Origin: Paenibacillus daejeonensis DSM 15491
GTDB lineage: Bacteria > Bacillota > Bacilli > Paenibacillales > Paenibacillaceae
Direction: 5' to 3'
Length of the DNA stretch: 64,000 nucleotides
Assembly: GCF_000378385.1 (NCBI RefSeq)
Contig: NZ_KB899659.1
Coordinates: 213,418 to 277,417, forward strand
The position numbers and the translations under genes were made by a program. Each line of letters begins with the position of its first letter. Position 1 is the first letter of the stretch. Under the pieces are notes generated by a model. That model searched no databases and was not told the DNA's origin. It worked only from the letters and a program-made list of their open reading frames with translations. Shown here in pieces: positions 1 to 8,816 of this stretch.

Positions 1-20
1 GTATTGCGTGTGGACTTGAA

Positions 21-1694
21 CTAAAAGCGTCCGGATCGGAAAATCGCAAAAATCAGCCAGATAAATAAAACGAGCGCGACCACAAACCCGATCTCGATGA
101 CCGGAATACGCCATAGCATCGTGTTCGAGTCGCTTAGGGCCGAGCCGATGATCAGACCGACCATCACAATACTAAGCGAGAGCAGCACGATACTGAAGGA
201 CAAGCGATTGCTGATCCGGTCCATTTTCTTCATTAGATCCTCGACCTGTGGCGAGGCTACTTCGATGCGCAGCTTACCTTGCCGCAGCAAGGAAGACATC
301 TGTTTGAGACTAAGCGGTACATCGCTGATCAGGTCCAGATAATCAGGGAGGTCCTCCAGCCAATTCTTCACCATCTGACGCGGACTGAGGCGCTCCAGAA
401 GCAGACGTTTGCCGAAGGGCTCAGCCACATCGAACACACTGAAGGCGGGATCCAGCGACGATACGACACCTTCCATTGTCAAAAGGCACTTGCCGAGCAG
501 TGTCATCTCTGCAGGCATTCGGATCCGGTGCCGGAATGCGATAGCAAATAAATCATTGACGGATTCGCCGAGGCTGATCTGATTCAGCGGCACTTTGTAA
601 TATTTCTCCCGCAACAGGTCTACATCGCCGAACAACAGATCCTGATCGGCATCCTCCGGAATCACACCCATATGGGAGATGGCACGGATGACGCCCTTTG
701 TACTTTGGTTGCGCAACGCAATGACCAACGAGGCAAAATGCTTCTTCATACTTGGCGACAGCCGGCCTACCATGCCGAAGTCCAGTAGGGCCAAATCGCC
801 ATTCTTCAATGCGAGCACATTCCCGGGATGCGGATCTCCGTGGAACAGCCCTTCTACCAACACCTGATGAAAGATTGTCGATGCGAAGCGCTCGGCCAGT
901 TTCTTGCGGTCCAGACCAGCGGCATCCAACTGCGTATGCTGAGTCAGCTTGATTCCTTCGATGTAGGACATCGTCAGGACTCGCTTGGTGGAGTAGTCCC
1001 AATGAACATCAGGCACGTGGATGTGCTTCAGCTTCTTGGCCTGATCGGCAAACCGTTCCATGTTGCGTGCTTCCGCTGTATAATCCATTTCGCCGCGCAG
1101 TGCCTTACCCAGCTCCTCGATGATATCCCCCAGTCGGTAATTACGCGCCCAATCGAGCCGATGCTCTGCCATTCTGGCCAGATCGGCGAGAATCTCCAGG
1201 TCGGTCTCGACAGCGTTATGTATGTTCGGACGCTGTACCTTAACGGCTACCGGAGTCCCATCGAGAAGCTCAGCATGATAAACCTGACCAATCGAAGCAG
1301 AAGCTATAGGGAGCTCCGGGAAAGAGCGGAATAGTTGCTCTACCGGCGCTCCCAGCTCGTGATGAATGATCGCCGAAGCCTCCTGGTAGGAGAAGGGCGG
1401 CACGTGATCCTGAAGCTTCTCCAGCTCCTGCAGGATATCTGCGGGCAGCAAATCCGGTCTGGTGCTTGCAATCTGTCCCAGCTTGACAAAGGTGGTGCCT
1501 AGCTCCTCAAGCAGGAGCCGTAGACGCTCGCCTACGCTCTTATTGTGAAGCTCCTTGCGGTCCTCACGCCTCAAGAACAGCAACTTGTCGGTAATCCCCA
1601 TCTCCTGAGAGACATAGCCAAGGCCGTTGCGCGCAAAAGCGGTCGCGATCGTCCGGTAACGCTGCAAATGTCGAATCCGCTTCCCTGCACTCAT
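21..1694 (-). CDS. ABC1/AarF/UbiB family atypical protein kinase, membrane-anchored
   Basis: A 557-aa protein of the UbiB/ADCK atypical kinase family, which supports isoprenoid-quinone and lipid homeostasis through an ATP-dependent activity. The family marks are visible: the KLGQ motif at about residues 71-74, the alanine-rich loop ASASIGQVYH (131-140) in place of a glycine-rich loop, the AVKVQRP lysine strand (149-156), the catalytic HGDPHPGNV loop (285-293) and LDFGMVG (304-310). Two hydrophobic segments at about 497-520 and 530-552 would anchor the C-terminus in the membrane, as in bacterial UbiB. The ATG is preceded by GGGAGG. It lies 16 bases after the phasin-like gene, so the two are probably one transcript. 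The exact substrate in this organism cannot be told from sequence. Confidence 0.93.
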   Translation of the reverse strand: MSAGKRIRHLQRYRTIATAFARNGLGYVSQEMGITDKLLFLRREDRKELHNKSVGERLRLLLEELGTTFVKLGQIASTRPDLLPADILQELEKLQDHVPPFSYQEASAIIHHELGAPVEQLFRSFPELPIASASIGQVYHAELLDGTPVAVKVQRPNIHNAVETDLEILADLARMAEHRLDWARNYRLGDIIEELGKALRGEMDYTAEARNMERFADQAKKLKHIHVPDVHWDYSTKRVLTMSYIEGIKLTQHTQLDAAGLDRKKLAERFASTIFHQVLVEGLFHGDPHPGNVLALKNGDLALLDFGMVGRLSPSMKKHFASLVIALRNQSTKGVIRAISHMGVIPEDADQDLLFGDVDLLREKYYKVPLNQISLGESVNDLFAIAFRHRIRMPAEMTLLGKCLLTMEGVVSSLDPAFSVFDVAEPFGKRLLLERLSPRQMVKNWLEDLPDYLDLISDVPLSLKQMSSLLRQGKLRIEVASPQVEDLMKKMDRISNRLSFSIVLLSLSIVMVGLIIGSALSDSNTMLWRIPVIEIGFVVALVLFIWLIFAIFRSGRF

Positions 1695-1710
1695 CGCCTA
1701 GCTCCTCCCA

Positions 1711-2013
1711 TCAATGCTCTGTATTCAACTTCCTCTCCAGTTCTTCAATCCGCTGCTCGAGTCTGGCCACTTCCTCTCTTGTAGCCATCCCGCCTTCCTT
1801 CATGACTGCTTGCACCCGCTCCCGGGTAGCGCTCTCGATCTGATCCTTCAATTCATCTCCGCGCTTCACCAGGTCATCGACGAGATCCTTCGATTCCGCC
1901 CGGCTCACCTCGCCCTTGCGGACCAGTTCCTCAATGGTCTTCTCTACCTGCTCCTTGCCTGCCATAGCCAATCCAAGTCCAAGCGACAGCGCTCTGCCCA
2001 ACGTATCTCTCAT
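1711..2013 (-). CDS. Phasin-like coiled-coil protein
   Basis: A 100-aa protein with no signal peptide. It starts with an amphipathic N-terminus (TLGRALSLGLGLAMAGKEQVEKTI), followed by a charged helical stretch and a clear heptad coiled coil at about residues 75-97 (REEVARLEQRIEELERKL). This layout matches the small phasin / 'polyhydroxyalkanoate synthesis regulator' proteins of Gram-positives. Such proteins are often encoded immediately upstream of an AarF/UbiB kinase gene, as here, with a 16-base gap. The amphipathic region could bind lipid or granule surfaces, but that is inference. There is no polyhydroxyalkanoate synthase gene in the window, so a storage-granule role is not supported locally. 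Confidence 0.8.
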   Translation of the reverse strand: MRDTLGRALSLGLGLAMAGKEQVEKTIEELVRKGEVSRAESKDLVDDLVKRGDELKDQIESATRERVQAVMKEGGMATREEVARLEQRIEELERKLNTEH

Positions 2014-2134
2014 GTCACATCACAGCTCCTTCATATTCGGAATGGGTTCAGCCCTCTTCTCATCATGCAGCAACGGATGTCCTTTCATTCCTAAATCGTA
2101 GCACCCGCTATGAAGCCAGTCAAGTTTGATAAGC

Positions 2135-2310
2135 TACAGCAGGCGGCTGGCGGGAATACGAGCAAATAAGAGAACAAAGGTGCGTTACAGAGGCTGGCTG
2201 GCGGGGATACGAGCAAATAAGGGAACAAAGGTGTGTTACAGCAGGTGGCAGGCGGGGATACGAGCAAATAAGGGAACAAAAGTGTGTTACAGCAGATGGC
2301 TGGGGATACA
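2135..2310. repeat. 51-bp tandem repeat array A (3 full units plus a partial)
   Basis: Copies of TACAG start at 2135, 2186, 2237 and 2288, an exact 51-base step. Each unit runs TACAGnRG, a GGCGGGGATACGA segment, then GCAAATAAGGGAACAAAGG and TGYGT. Because 51 is a multiple of three, several frames stay open through it and give spurious ORFs on both strands. The array fills most of the 362-base gap between the phasin-like gene and the nitroreductase. The unit core recurs in the array at 33761-34053. Confidence 0.93.
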
Positions 2311-2375
2311 AAATCATAAAGGAAAAACCTCCACGCCGATTCAGGCTCTGGAGGTCCGTTCCCATTAAGGATAAT

Positions 2376-3008
2376 TTAAAAGCCATTCCACACAATCTTG
2401 TCCTCTACCGGCAGCCGGCTCGAAGGTCTGGCAGGGTTCAGTGCCTTACCTACCGTAATCAGCATAATCGGAATATAGCGGTCCGGCACTTGGAACGCCT
2501 CGACGAACTTGGCAGCGTCGTATCCGCCAATGGGACAGGAGTCCAAGCCACTTGCACGCGCTGCAAGCATGAGCTGCATCGCCGCCAGCGAAGCATTACG
2601 AATCGCTTCATCTCTGGCCAGCGTTGGCACATGAGCGTAGGCACTATTGATTTGGCCGACCAAGGTTTGCTTGATCTCTTCAGACATCGCACCGGCAGCT
2701 ATAGCTCCTCCGTACACGGTCTCTGCATTACGATTGGCTTCCAGATCACCAAGAACTGCGAACACGACGGAAGACTCCACGATTTGCTTTTGTCCGTATG
2801 CGATTGGAAGCAGTTTTTCCTTGGCCGCTTGATCATGAATGGCTACGAACTGCCAATGCTGGAGATTCCATGCCGAGGGTGCGAGGTTCGCGACAGCCAC
2901 AAGATCGCGGACCTCCTGTTCACTCAGCTTGTGGGTCGGGTCATAGGACTTGACGGAATGGCGCTCTCGGGCCACTGTAAAAAAATCAGTTTGTGTAGTT
3001 GTTGTCAT
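2376..3008 (-). CDS. NAD(P)H-dependent nitroreductase family flavoprotein
   Basis: A 210-aa FMN-dependent nitroreductase of the YodC/YdgI/MhqN type, which reduces nitro compounds or quinones with NAD(P)H. Seen in sequence: the N-terminal RHSVKSYDP motif that contacts FMN phosphate, the LAPSAWNLQHWQF motif typical of the family, the DSCPIGGYD segment in the second half, and a C-terminal basic stretch. The length fits the family. I take the ATG at 3008, which sits 9 bases after AGGAG, rather than the in-frame TTG three codons earlier. A sigma-A-like promoter with an overlapping dyad lies just upstream (3081-3119). This suggests induction by a small-molecule-sensing repressor, as is usual for this family. 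The true substrate is unknown. Confidence 0.9.
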   Translation of the reverse strand: MTTTTQTDFFTVARERHSVKSYDPTHKLSEQEVRDLVAVANLAPSAWNLQHWQFVAIHDQAAKEKLLPIAYGQKQIVESSVVFAVLGDLEANRNAETVYGGAIAAGAMSEEIKQTLVGQINSAYAHVPTLARDEAIRNASLAAMQLMLAARASGLDSCPIGGYDAAKFVEAFQVPDRYIPIMLITVGKALNPARPSSRLPVEDKIVWNGF

Positions 3009-3080
3009 GGGGGTCAACTCCTGTTGAAATAGTCACTGGCCGACAGCCGCGTTGCGGACTCTTCGACGTCTCTGGATGTG

Positions 3081-3119
3081 AGTATATAACATTTGTTAAG
3101 TAACTTCAACTGGAAGTTA
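3081..3119 (-). promoter_or_regulatory. Nitroreductase promoter with operator dyad over the -35
   Basis: On the minus strand there is TTGAAG (3109-3104), a 17-base spacer and TATACT (3086-3081). A perfect inverted repeat, TAACTTC-AACTG-GAAGTTA (3101-3119), covers the -35 box. A dyad in this position would let a repressor block polymerase. The geometry resembles HxlR/MarR-type operators, but no such regulator gene lies beside it. Confidence 0.6.
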
Positions 3120-3149
3120 TCCCTCCCTATCCACTTATACAACAGACTT

Positions 3150-3563
3150 CTATTGTTCGAGCGCGCTCTCATCCATATAGAAAATCTCCCACAAATGACC
3201 ATCGGGATCCTCAAAGCTGCGCGTATACATAAAGCCGTGATCGATAGGTTCCTTGGGCTCCGTACCACCTGCGGCAAGCGCTTTGTCAGCCAGCTCGTCC
3301 ACATGTTCTCTGCTATCCGTTGCCAGAGCGAGAATCGCCTCCGCGGATGTCCGGGTGTTTGCAATGTCTTTGCTGATAAACGATTTGAAGTACTCTTCTA
3401 CCAGAAGCATCGCATAAATGGAATCACTGATAACGAGGCATGTTGCATTTTCATCTGTAAACTGTTCATTGAATGAATAGCCCAGCGCTTCAAAAAATGC
3501 CCTTGATCGTTTCAAATCTTTTACTGGCAAGTTAACGAAAATTTGTTTGGTTGGTACCGACAT
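3150..3563 (-). CDS. VOC superfamily (glyoxalase/bleomycin-resistance fold) protein
   Basis: A 137-aa single-domain vicinal-oxygen-chelate protein. The opening TKQIFVNLPVKDLKRSRAFFEALGYSF is the typical first beta-alpha-beta module. The closing YTRSFEDPDGHLWEIFYMD carries the DPDGHxWE motif with a metal-binding Glu. This group (PhnB/YP_-like lactoylglutathione-lyase relatives) covers dioxygenases, thiol transferases and antibiotic-binding proteins, so the reaction is not predictable. A GTG three codons earlier is in frame, but GAGGTG lies at the right distance for the ATG at 3563. The gene is monocistronic, with about 130 bases to the nitroreductase downstream. Confidence 0.85.
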   Translation of the reverse strand: MSVPTKQIFVNLPVKDLKRSRAFFEALGYSFNEQFTDENATCLVISDSIYAMLLVEEYFKSFISKDIANTRTSAEAILALATDSREHVDELADKALAAGGTEPKEPIDHGFMYTRSFEDPDGHLWEIFYMDESALEQ

Positions 3564-3648
3564 CAAGATCACCTCGTCTTTGTAATGGCCTTGCCTTTTA
3601 CAATTTCAGTTTAGCATGTCCCAAAAGAGGAATGTTCTTATCGATTGC

Positions 3649-4032
3649 TCACTTGCTTTTGACAAGATCACGATGACGCAGTCGGATGGCGGACCAGGAT
3701 TCGTCGATGGCTACATTGCTGACCGGACGGTAATCACTGATTTCGTTTACCAACGTCCATAGGCTATCGCGGTTTATATCCGGCTTGAATCCGAGGCGTT
3801 TCTTGGGATAACAAATCCAGAAAAGAGCATCCTCTACCAGGTGCGGAATAACCTTCGGTACCCACTCCGTAATATCGGTGGCTTGATTAACGTAGAGCTG
3901 CAAAAAGGTGTATTCACCCTCCAGGTCAGAGCTGTCTGCTAATGTCAGTTCATACCCTTCCGGTGCATTAACGACCGCTGCCCGTCCATCTTTATACCGG
4001 AGCTTCTTCAAGAGTTCGCTCTCATTAATCAT
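3649..4032 (-). CDS. Hypothetical protein, DUF3052-like
   Basis: A 127-aa soluble protein without signal peptide or membrane segment. It opens with LLKKLRYKDGRAAVVNAPEGYEL and has a central LFWICYPKKRLGFKPDINRDSLW block. The 'W-x-x-YPKK' pattern followed by 'I-x-R-D-x-LW' resembles DUF3052 and related small proteins of unknown function. The assignment is by eye and tentative. The ATG has GGAGG nine bases upstream. It follows the spermidine-synthase-like gene after 15 bases on the same strand, so it is probably co-transcribed with it. Confidence 0.7.
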   Translation of the reverse strand: MINESELLKKLRYKDGRAAVVNAPEGYELTLADSSDLEGEYTFLQLYVNQATDITEWVPKVIPHLVEDALFWICYPKKRLGFKPDINRDSLWTLVNEISDYRPVSNVAIDESWSAIRLRHRDLVKSK

Positions 4033-4047
4033 ATAGTCTTCCCTCCA

Positions 4048-4797
4048 TCACCTATCATAAATAAGATGTCCAGCTTGCATGTCTATAGGCTGGAACCCGG
4101 CCAGTTCGGCTATATCAAAAGCTAAGGGAAAATCACTTGCTGCAAAAAGGATGTTGGTCACCTCGTCCACTGACGTGGCAGCCGGAGCGAATACTTCAAC
4201 ATAAGTGTAGCTCGCCGCAAGAGTCGCATACATCGCATCCATGAGCCGGTCATTGCACTTGCGTCCCCCTACATTATATAACAACAGACCTGACGCACGC
4301 AGTCGGGACTTGGCGAGTTGCACGAATGGTAGGGAGATGAGTTGCCGCGGTGTGCCCTTGGCCGAGAAAGCATCGACAATAATACAATCCAGACTGTCCT
4401 CGGCTTGCTTGCTCAACTCCTCCCGTCCCTCACCGACTCGAACCTCGGGTCCGGAGTAACCAAAGAAATCTCGGCTCAATTGTGCAAGCCTCTCGTCCAA
4501 CTCGACAGATATGAAGCTTACGTGTGGTGAGCTGGCATAGTACCCTGCGATTGTGCCTGCCCCATGCCCGATCATAAACACCTCCGGAGAATTATTCTCG
4601 CAGCAGGCCAACAATTGAATCAACGCACGCGGATAGGCAAGTACAATGCGTCCCGGCTCGTCTAGGTCCACCACCCCCTGCTCTGCCCCATCTGCAAACT
4701 GCAACACGCGAAACCGGCCCTGGCGACCTTCGGCATAACTGGTTTCTATAATCCGGATCTCATGGTAGGGTGTCCGCTCTCTCCATATTTCTATCAT
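4048..4797 (-). CDS. Spermidine synthase-like class I methyltransferase-fold protein
   Basis: A 249-aa Rossmann-fold protein of the spermine/spermidine synthase superfamily. The nucleotide-binding motif VFMIGHGAGTIAGYY, the acidic strand end VSFISVELDERL and the catalytic-region LDCIIVDAFSAKGTPRQL (D-A-F in place of the usual D-x-x-D) are visible. Many Firmicutes carry such short 'spermidine synthase-like' or fused-SAM proteins that lack the full polyamine-binding N-terminus, so real polyamine synthesis is uncertain. I start at the ATG at 4797, preceded by AGGAGG at nine bases. A longer ORF reaching 4860 would begin inside the cysI terminator and is unlikely. The downstream partner is the DUF3052-like gene. 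Confidence 0.83.
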   Translation of the reverse strand: MIEIWRERTPYHEIRIIETSYAEGRQGRFRVLQFADGAEQGVVDLDEPGRIVLAYPRALIQLLACCENNSPEVFMIGHGAGTIAGYYASSPHVSFISVELDERLAQLSRDFFGYSGPEVRVGEGREELSKQAEDSLDCIIVDAFSAKGTPRQLISLPFVQLAKSRLRASGLLLYNVGGRKCNDRLMDAMYATLAASYTYVEVFAPAATSVDEVTNILFAASDFPLAFDIAELAGFQPIDMQAGHLIYDR

Positions 4798-4827
4798 CTT
4801 ATTCTGCCTCCTGGGTCCGGGAATGGC

Positions 4828-4854
4828 AAAAAGCCGTGCGAACACGGCTTTTTT
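4828..4854 (-). terminator. Rho-independent terminator after cysI
   Basis: The hairpin arms AAAAAGCCGTG and CACGGCTTTTT enclose a CGAA tetraloop. Transcribed leftward it ends in a T run right after the cysI stop at 4872. It is symmetric enough to work in both directions. Confidence 0.9.
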
Positions 4855-4871
4855 CTGCATTACGAATGGAT

Positions 4872-6593
4872 CTAGGCGTGGAAATCCGTACCTGATACGA
4901 CGGCATTGATGATTCCGGCACGAATGACGAAGTCGCCAAAATGCTCGCCTTCTTGACGTTCACGGGCATATCTTCCGATAATCGGCTTCAGCTCCGCAAG
5001 GATTTCGTCCTCTCCAATATTCTCACGGTACATCTTGTTGAGCCGATCTCCATTAAAGCTGGCGCCCAAATACAAGTTGTATTTGCCCGGCGCTTTACCG
5101 ATAAAGCCGATTTCACCGAGACTCGCCCGGGCGCAGCCATTCGGACATCCGGTCATGCGGATGACAATCTCTTGCTCCTGCAAGCCCTCGCCAGCGAGGA
5201 TTGTCTCCAGTTTGCTGATCAGCGACGGCAGATAGCGCTCGGACTCAGCCATGGCCAACCCGCAGGTTGGCAGTGCGACGCATGCCATCGAGTTGCGGCG
5301 CAAGGCGGAAACATTCAGCCCGCTTGTCAGTCCATACTGCTCCGCAAGACTTTCAATTTTTCGCTTGCTCTGTCCGGAGACATTGCCGATCACCAGATTC
5401 TGGTTGGCGGTTAGACGGTAGTCTCCCTTGTGAACCTTGGCAATCTCGCGCAGACCAGTCATGATCAGATGGCCCTGGTCATCATCGGCTACACGGCCAT
5501 TTTGGATGAACAGCGTCAAATGCCATTTGCCATTGCTGCCTTTAACCCAGCCGTAGCGGTCTCCATTATGCTCGAAGCGGTACTCGCGAGCAGGCTGCAG
5601 TGCATAGCCGAGACGACGGTTCAACTCTTCCTTGTACCAATCGATCCCACGATCATCGATCGTATATTTGAATCGTGCATGCTTGCGCACCGAGCGGTCC
5701 CCGTAATCCCTCTGAATCGTGACCGTTTTCTCGGCGACGTCAACGGCTTGCTCCGGTGTACAGAAACCGACAACGCGACCCAATTGAGGATAAGTAGCTG
5801 TGTCGCCATGCGTCATGCCCATGCCACCACCGGCGGTGACGTTGAAGCCAGCCAGCTTGCCATTCTCCACAATCGCAATGAAGCCCAGGTCCTGAGAATA
5901 GACGTCGACATCATTGGACGGCGGCACCGCTATGCCAATCTTGAATTTGCGGGGCAGATATACGTTCTTGTAAATCGGTTCCTGCTCCGCTGTATCCTGG
6001 CTGTCCACGATTTTCTCGCCATCGAGCCAGAGTTCATGATAAGCACGTGATTGCGGCAGCAGATGCTCGCTGATCCGGTTCGCCCAATCATAGACCTCGC
6101 CGTGCACTTCCGATTGGTACGGATTCGGGTTGCACATCACGTTACGGTTTACGTCTCCGCAAGCGGCATAGGTCGTCAGCAGGGTTTCATTAATCGCTTT
6201 GACCGTTGTCTTCATATTCCACTTAATGATGCCATGCAGCTGGAACGACTGACGCGTCGTCAGACGAATCGTGCCATTGGCATATTTTTGGGCCAGCTCG
6301 TCGATAACCAGCCATTGACTCGGAGTAATAATTCCGCCAGCGGCGCGTATGCGCAACATGAACTGGTAGGCAGGCTCCAGCTTTTGCTTGGTACGCTCAT
6401 TGCGCAGATCCCGATCATCCTGCATGTAACTGCCGTGATGCTTCATGAGCCGATTGTCATCCTCGGGGATGGAGCCAGTGATACGGTCCTCCAGCGTCTC
6501 GGCGAGCGAGCCGCGCAAATAATTACTTTTTATTTTAATATGCTCTACATCACTTGGCGGAGCATCTTTGGGCGCATAAGGGTCCTTGGCCAT
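4872..6593 (-). CDS. cysI: Assimilatory sulfite reductase (NADPH) hemoprotein beta subunit
   Basis: A 573-aa siroheme/4Fe-4S protein that reduces sulfite to sulfide with six electrons delivered by CysJ. The cluster-siroheme ligands are present as C-x5-C (C438, C444) and C-x3-C (C483, C487). The siroheme-contact region [15 protein letters not shown] (108-122) and the second half-repeat [14 protein letters not shown] (392-405) are also intact. The length equals the usual CysI. It follows cysJ by 60 bases on the same strand and ends in a strong terminator, so cysJ-cysI is a two-gene operon. The ribosome site is CGAGG, ten bases before the ATG. Confidence 0.97.
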   Translation of the reverse strand: MAKDPYAPKDAPPSDVEHIKIKSNYLRGSLAETLEDRITGSIPEDDNRLMKHHGSYMQDDRDLRNERTKQKLEPAYQFMLRIRAAGGIITPSQWLVIDELAQKYANGTIRLTTRQSFQLHGIIKWNMKTTVKAINETLLTTYAACGDVNRNVMCNPNPYQSEVHGEVYDWANRISEHLLPQSRAYHELWLDGEKIVDSQDTAEQEPIYKNVYLPRKFKIGIAVPPSNDVDVYSQDLGFIAIVENGKLAGFNVTAGGGMGMTHGDTATYPQLGRVVGFCTPEQAVDVAEKTVTIQRDYGDRSVRKHARFKYTIDDRGIDWYKEELNRRLGYALQPAREYRFEHNGDRYGWVKGSNGKWHLTLFIQNGRVADDDQGHLIMTGLREIAKVHKGDYRLTANQNLVIGNVSGQSKRKIESLAEQYGLTSGLNVSALRRNSMACVALPTCGLAMAESERYLPSLISKLETILAGEGLQEQEIVIRMTGCPNGCARASLGEIGFIGKAPGKYNLYLGASFNGDRLNKMYRENIGEDEILAELKPIIGRYARERQEGEHFGDFVIRAGIINAVVSGTDFHA

Positions 6594-6653
6594 AACTATG
6601 ATTCCTCGCTTTCCTGTACTATCCTGTAAGATGAGTGAGTTCGATTCAGCAGC

Positions 6654-8513
6654 TTAATAAATGTCTCTCTGGTAACGGCGATCCTGCACAAGCTGGGTCA
6701 GGTATGCCGATGCTTCGTCAGGGCTCATGCCGCCCTCTTGCTCTATAATTTCGGCCAAGGTCAGATGCACATCGTTGGCCATCCGCTTCTCGTCGCCGCA
6801 CACATAGAGATATGCGCCGTCCTTGAGCCAGTTCACCAGTTCGGCTGCCTGCTCCTTCATCCGATGCTGGACGTAAATCTTCTCCTCCTGATCACGCGAG
6901 AACGCAACATCCATCCGGGTCAGCGTACCGTTCTTGAGCCACTGCTGCCACTCGGTCTGGTACATAAAATCGGTATGGAAGTGCTGGTCGCCGAAGAAGA
7001 GCCAGGACTTGCCTGCATCTCCGTTTTCTTCACGCTCTTGCAGGAAAGCGCGGAATGGCGCTACACCTGTGCCGGGCCCGATCATAATAATCGGTGTATC
7101 TCCGTCTGCAGGCAGCTTGAAGTTCGGATTCTGATGAATGTAGACAGGTAATGATTCGCCAGCAGCCGCTCGCTCGGCACACTGGACCGAGCAGACGCCG
7201 TAACGGCTGCGCCCGTTCGATTCATAACGGACGGTACGGATCGTCAAATGTACCTCATCCGGGTTCGCCTTGTACGAGCTGGAGATGGAATACAGCCGGG
7301 CTGGAATCTTGCGTAATGCACCAACGAACTGACGGGCAGGCAAGCCCAGTGGTCCGAAGTCCTGTGCGACGTCCAGCAGATCCCTGCCGCTGAGATAAGC
7401 TTTCAGATCCGCTTCATTGGCCACCAGCTTCTTCAGTCCAATGCTGGAAGAGAGCTCGGCAAGCTTGGTCAGGAGCGGCTTGGTCAGAACCGTAATCTCT
7501 ACATAGGAGGTCAACGCTTCCGTCAGCGGACGCTCATCGCCATCCTTGTTAACCGGTACGAGCTCATCTGCCTGCCAGCCGTTCTCACGAATCAAGAGCT
7601 CGACCAGTTCAGGGTGATTTTGCGGATAGATACCAAGCGCATCGCCAGGTTCGTACTGCAAATTGGAGCCCTCGAGGGACAGCTCGATATGGCGGGTCTC
7701 CTGAGCAGAACCGCGTCCGTTCAAATTAAGGTTCTCCAGGATCTCCGCTTCAAAAGGATGCGTGCGGGAGTACCCCGGCGCTTCTGCAACAGCTACAGCA
7801 GCAGCAGCCTCCTGCGCCGCAGGACCTGTAGCAGCCTGTCCTTGGTTATCCTTGAGCGCTTCCACTACTTCGCGGAACCATTCCGAAGCTGCATCATCAT
7901 AATCGACATCGCAATCCGCACGCGATGCCAGACGCTCGCCTCCAAGTTCTTCGAGCCGCTTGTCAAAATCCTTGCCCGTCTGGCAATAAAATTCATACGA
8001 AGTATCGCCCAGACCGAGTACGGAAAACCGCAGCTGCTCTAGCTTGGGCGCACGCTTGCTATGGAGGAATTCATAAAATGGCAGCGCAGCGTCCGGTGGA
8101 TCTCCTTCACCGTGTGTGCTGACCAGAATCAACAAATGAGTCAATTTCTTCAGACCATTGGGTTTGAAATCCCGCATGGAGGCAAGGGAGATGACCAGAC
8201 CTTGTTCTTCAAGTGTACGTGCCAGATTCTGAGCCAGTCGTTGGGCATTACCCGTCTGTGAGCCGTAAAGCACGGTTACTTCTTTGGGTGCTGCTGGAGC
8301 AGTGGCCACAACAGCTGCCGGCTCTACCGCAGGAGCGACGGCGAGAGGTGCCCCGGTAGTGGCTGCTGGCAAGGCAATAGCCTCCGCTTGCGGGGAAGCC
8401 GCCAGGTATCCGCCGAGCCAGAGCTTCTGGGACGGTGTCAGGGTCGGCAGCAAGCGATTGAGCAAATCTGCTTGTTCTTCATTGAATGGACTATTCGTTA
8501 CATGAAACTGCAA
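6654..8513 (-). CDS. cysJ: Assimilatory sulfite reductase (NADPH) flavoprotein alpha subunit
   Basis: A 619-aa diflavin reductase that passes electrons from NADPH through FAD and FMN to the CysI hemoprotein. In order: a short N-terminal region with LTPSQKLWLGGYLA, an Ala/Pro-rich linker (about 41-76), a flavodoxin domain opening YGSQTGNA (83-90), an FAD domain with RLYSISSSY, and an NADPH domain with IGPGTGVAPFRAFLQER, ending DRRYQRDIY, the C-terminal aromatic characteristic of CysJ. The start is a TTG seven bases after GAGGTG. A downstream ATG would remove the conserved N-terminus. Confidence 0.96.
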   Translation of the reverse strand: MQFHVTNSPFNEEQADLLNRLLPTLTPSQKLWLGGYLAASPQAEAIALPAATTGAPLAVAPAVEPAAVVATAPAAPKEVTVLYGSQTGNAQRLAQNLARTLEEQGLVISLASMRDFKPNGLKKLTHLLILVSTHGEGDPPDAALPFYEFLHSKRAPKLEQLRFSVLGLGDTSYEFYCQTGKDFDKRLEELGGERLASRADCDVDYDDAASEWFREVVEALKDNQGQAATGPAAQEAAAAVAVAEAPGYSRTHPFEAEILENLNLNGRGSAQETRHIELSLEGSNLQYEPGDALGIYPQNHPELVELLIRENGWQADELVPVNKDGDERPLTEALTSYVEITVLTKPLLTKLAELSSSIGLKKLVANEADLKAYLSGRDLLDVAQDFGPLGLPARQFVGALRKIPARLYSISSSYKANPDEVHLTIRTVRYESNGRSRYGVCSVQCAERAAAGESLPVYIHQNPNFKLPADGDTPIIMIGPGTGVAPFRAFLQEREENGDAGKSWLFFGDQHFHTDFMYQTEWQQWLKNGTLTRMDVAFSRDQEEKIYVQHRMKEQAAELVNWLKDGAYLYVCGDEKRMANDVHLTLAEIIEQEGGMSPDEASAYLTQLVQDRRYQRDIY

Positions 8514-8548
8514 TGCAATTCACCTCGTTCATTGAGTACATACATATG

Positions 8549-8592
8549 ACTACTATTGTATCGGATGAAGCGGATACTGTCATATTAGTAGT
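8549..8592. promoter_or_regulatory. Inverted repeat in the cysJI upstream region
   Basis: ACTACTA (8549-8555) and TAGTAGT (8586-8592) are perfect inverted copies 30 bases apart, 36-79 bases before the cysJ start. The AT-rich block to about 8660 carries no gene. It presumably holds the cysJI promoter and its sulfur-responsive control, but I could not match a CymR or CysL site convincingly. The remainder of the 8514-8816 gap shows nothing else except the terminator. Confidence 0.3.
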
Positions 8593-8755
8593 TCTGATAT
8601 CATTCGACAGATTTTATTATATATCTGATTACTTGGAATTGCACAACAAAATATAGAGCGCTCGCAATGGTGCGATTGGGTTACTGCAACTAAAGAAAAA
8701 GTTCATTGCTGCCTACAATTGGCGAGGAGTCCTAATACATCGCCACAAACAAAAT

Positions 8756-8781
8756 AAAGAACCGTCCATGGACGGTTCTTT
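8756..8781 (-). terminator. Rho-independent terminator after the siderophore-binding protein gene
   Basis: A perfect palindrome with arms AAAGAACCGTCCA and TGGACGGTTCTTT. On the minus strand it is followed by TTTATTTTG, 36 bases beyond the stop of the lipoprotein gene. Confidence 0.88.
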
Positions 8782-8816
8782 GAGTCATCTAATTGAAACA
8801 AGCTTGCGCTTGAAAG

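Noticed and set aside
2091-2395. Open frames of 60-90 codons on both strands across array A
   Set aside because: They exist only because the 51-base unit keeps frames open; no ribosome site and no family resemblance.
8600-8660. CymR-type site (GGAATT with TATATC upstream) before cysJI
   Set aside because: Two bases are missing in the spacer and several consensus positions do not fit.
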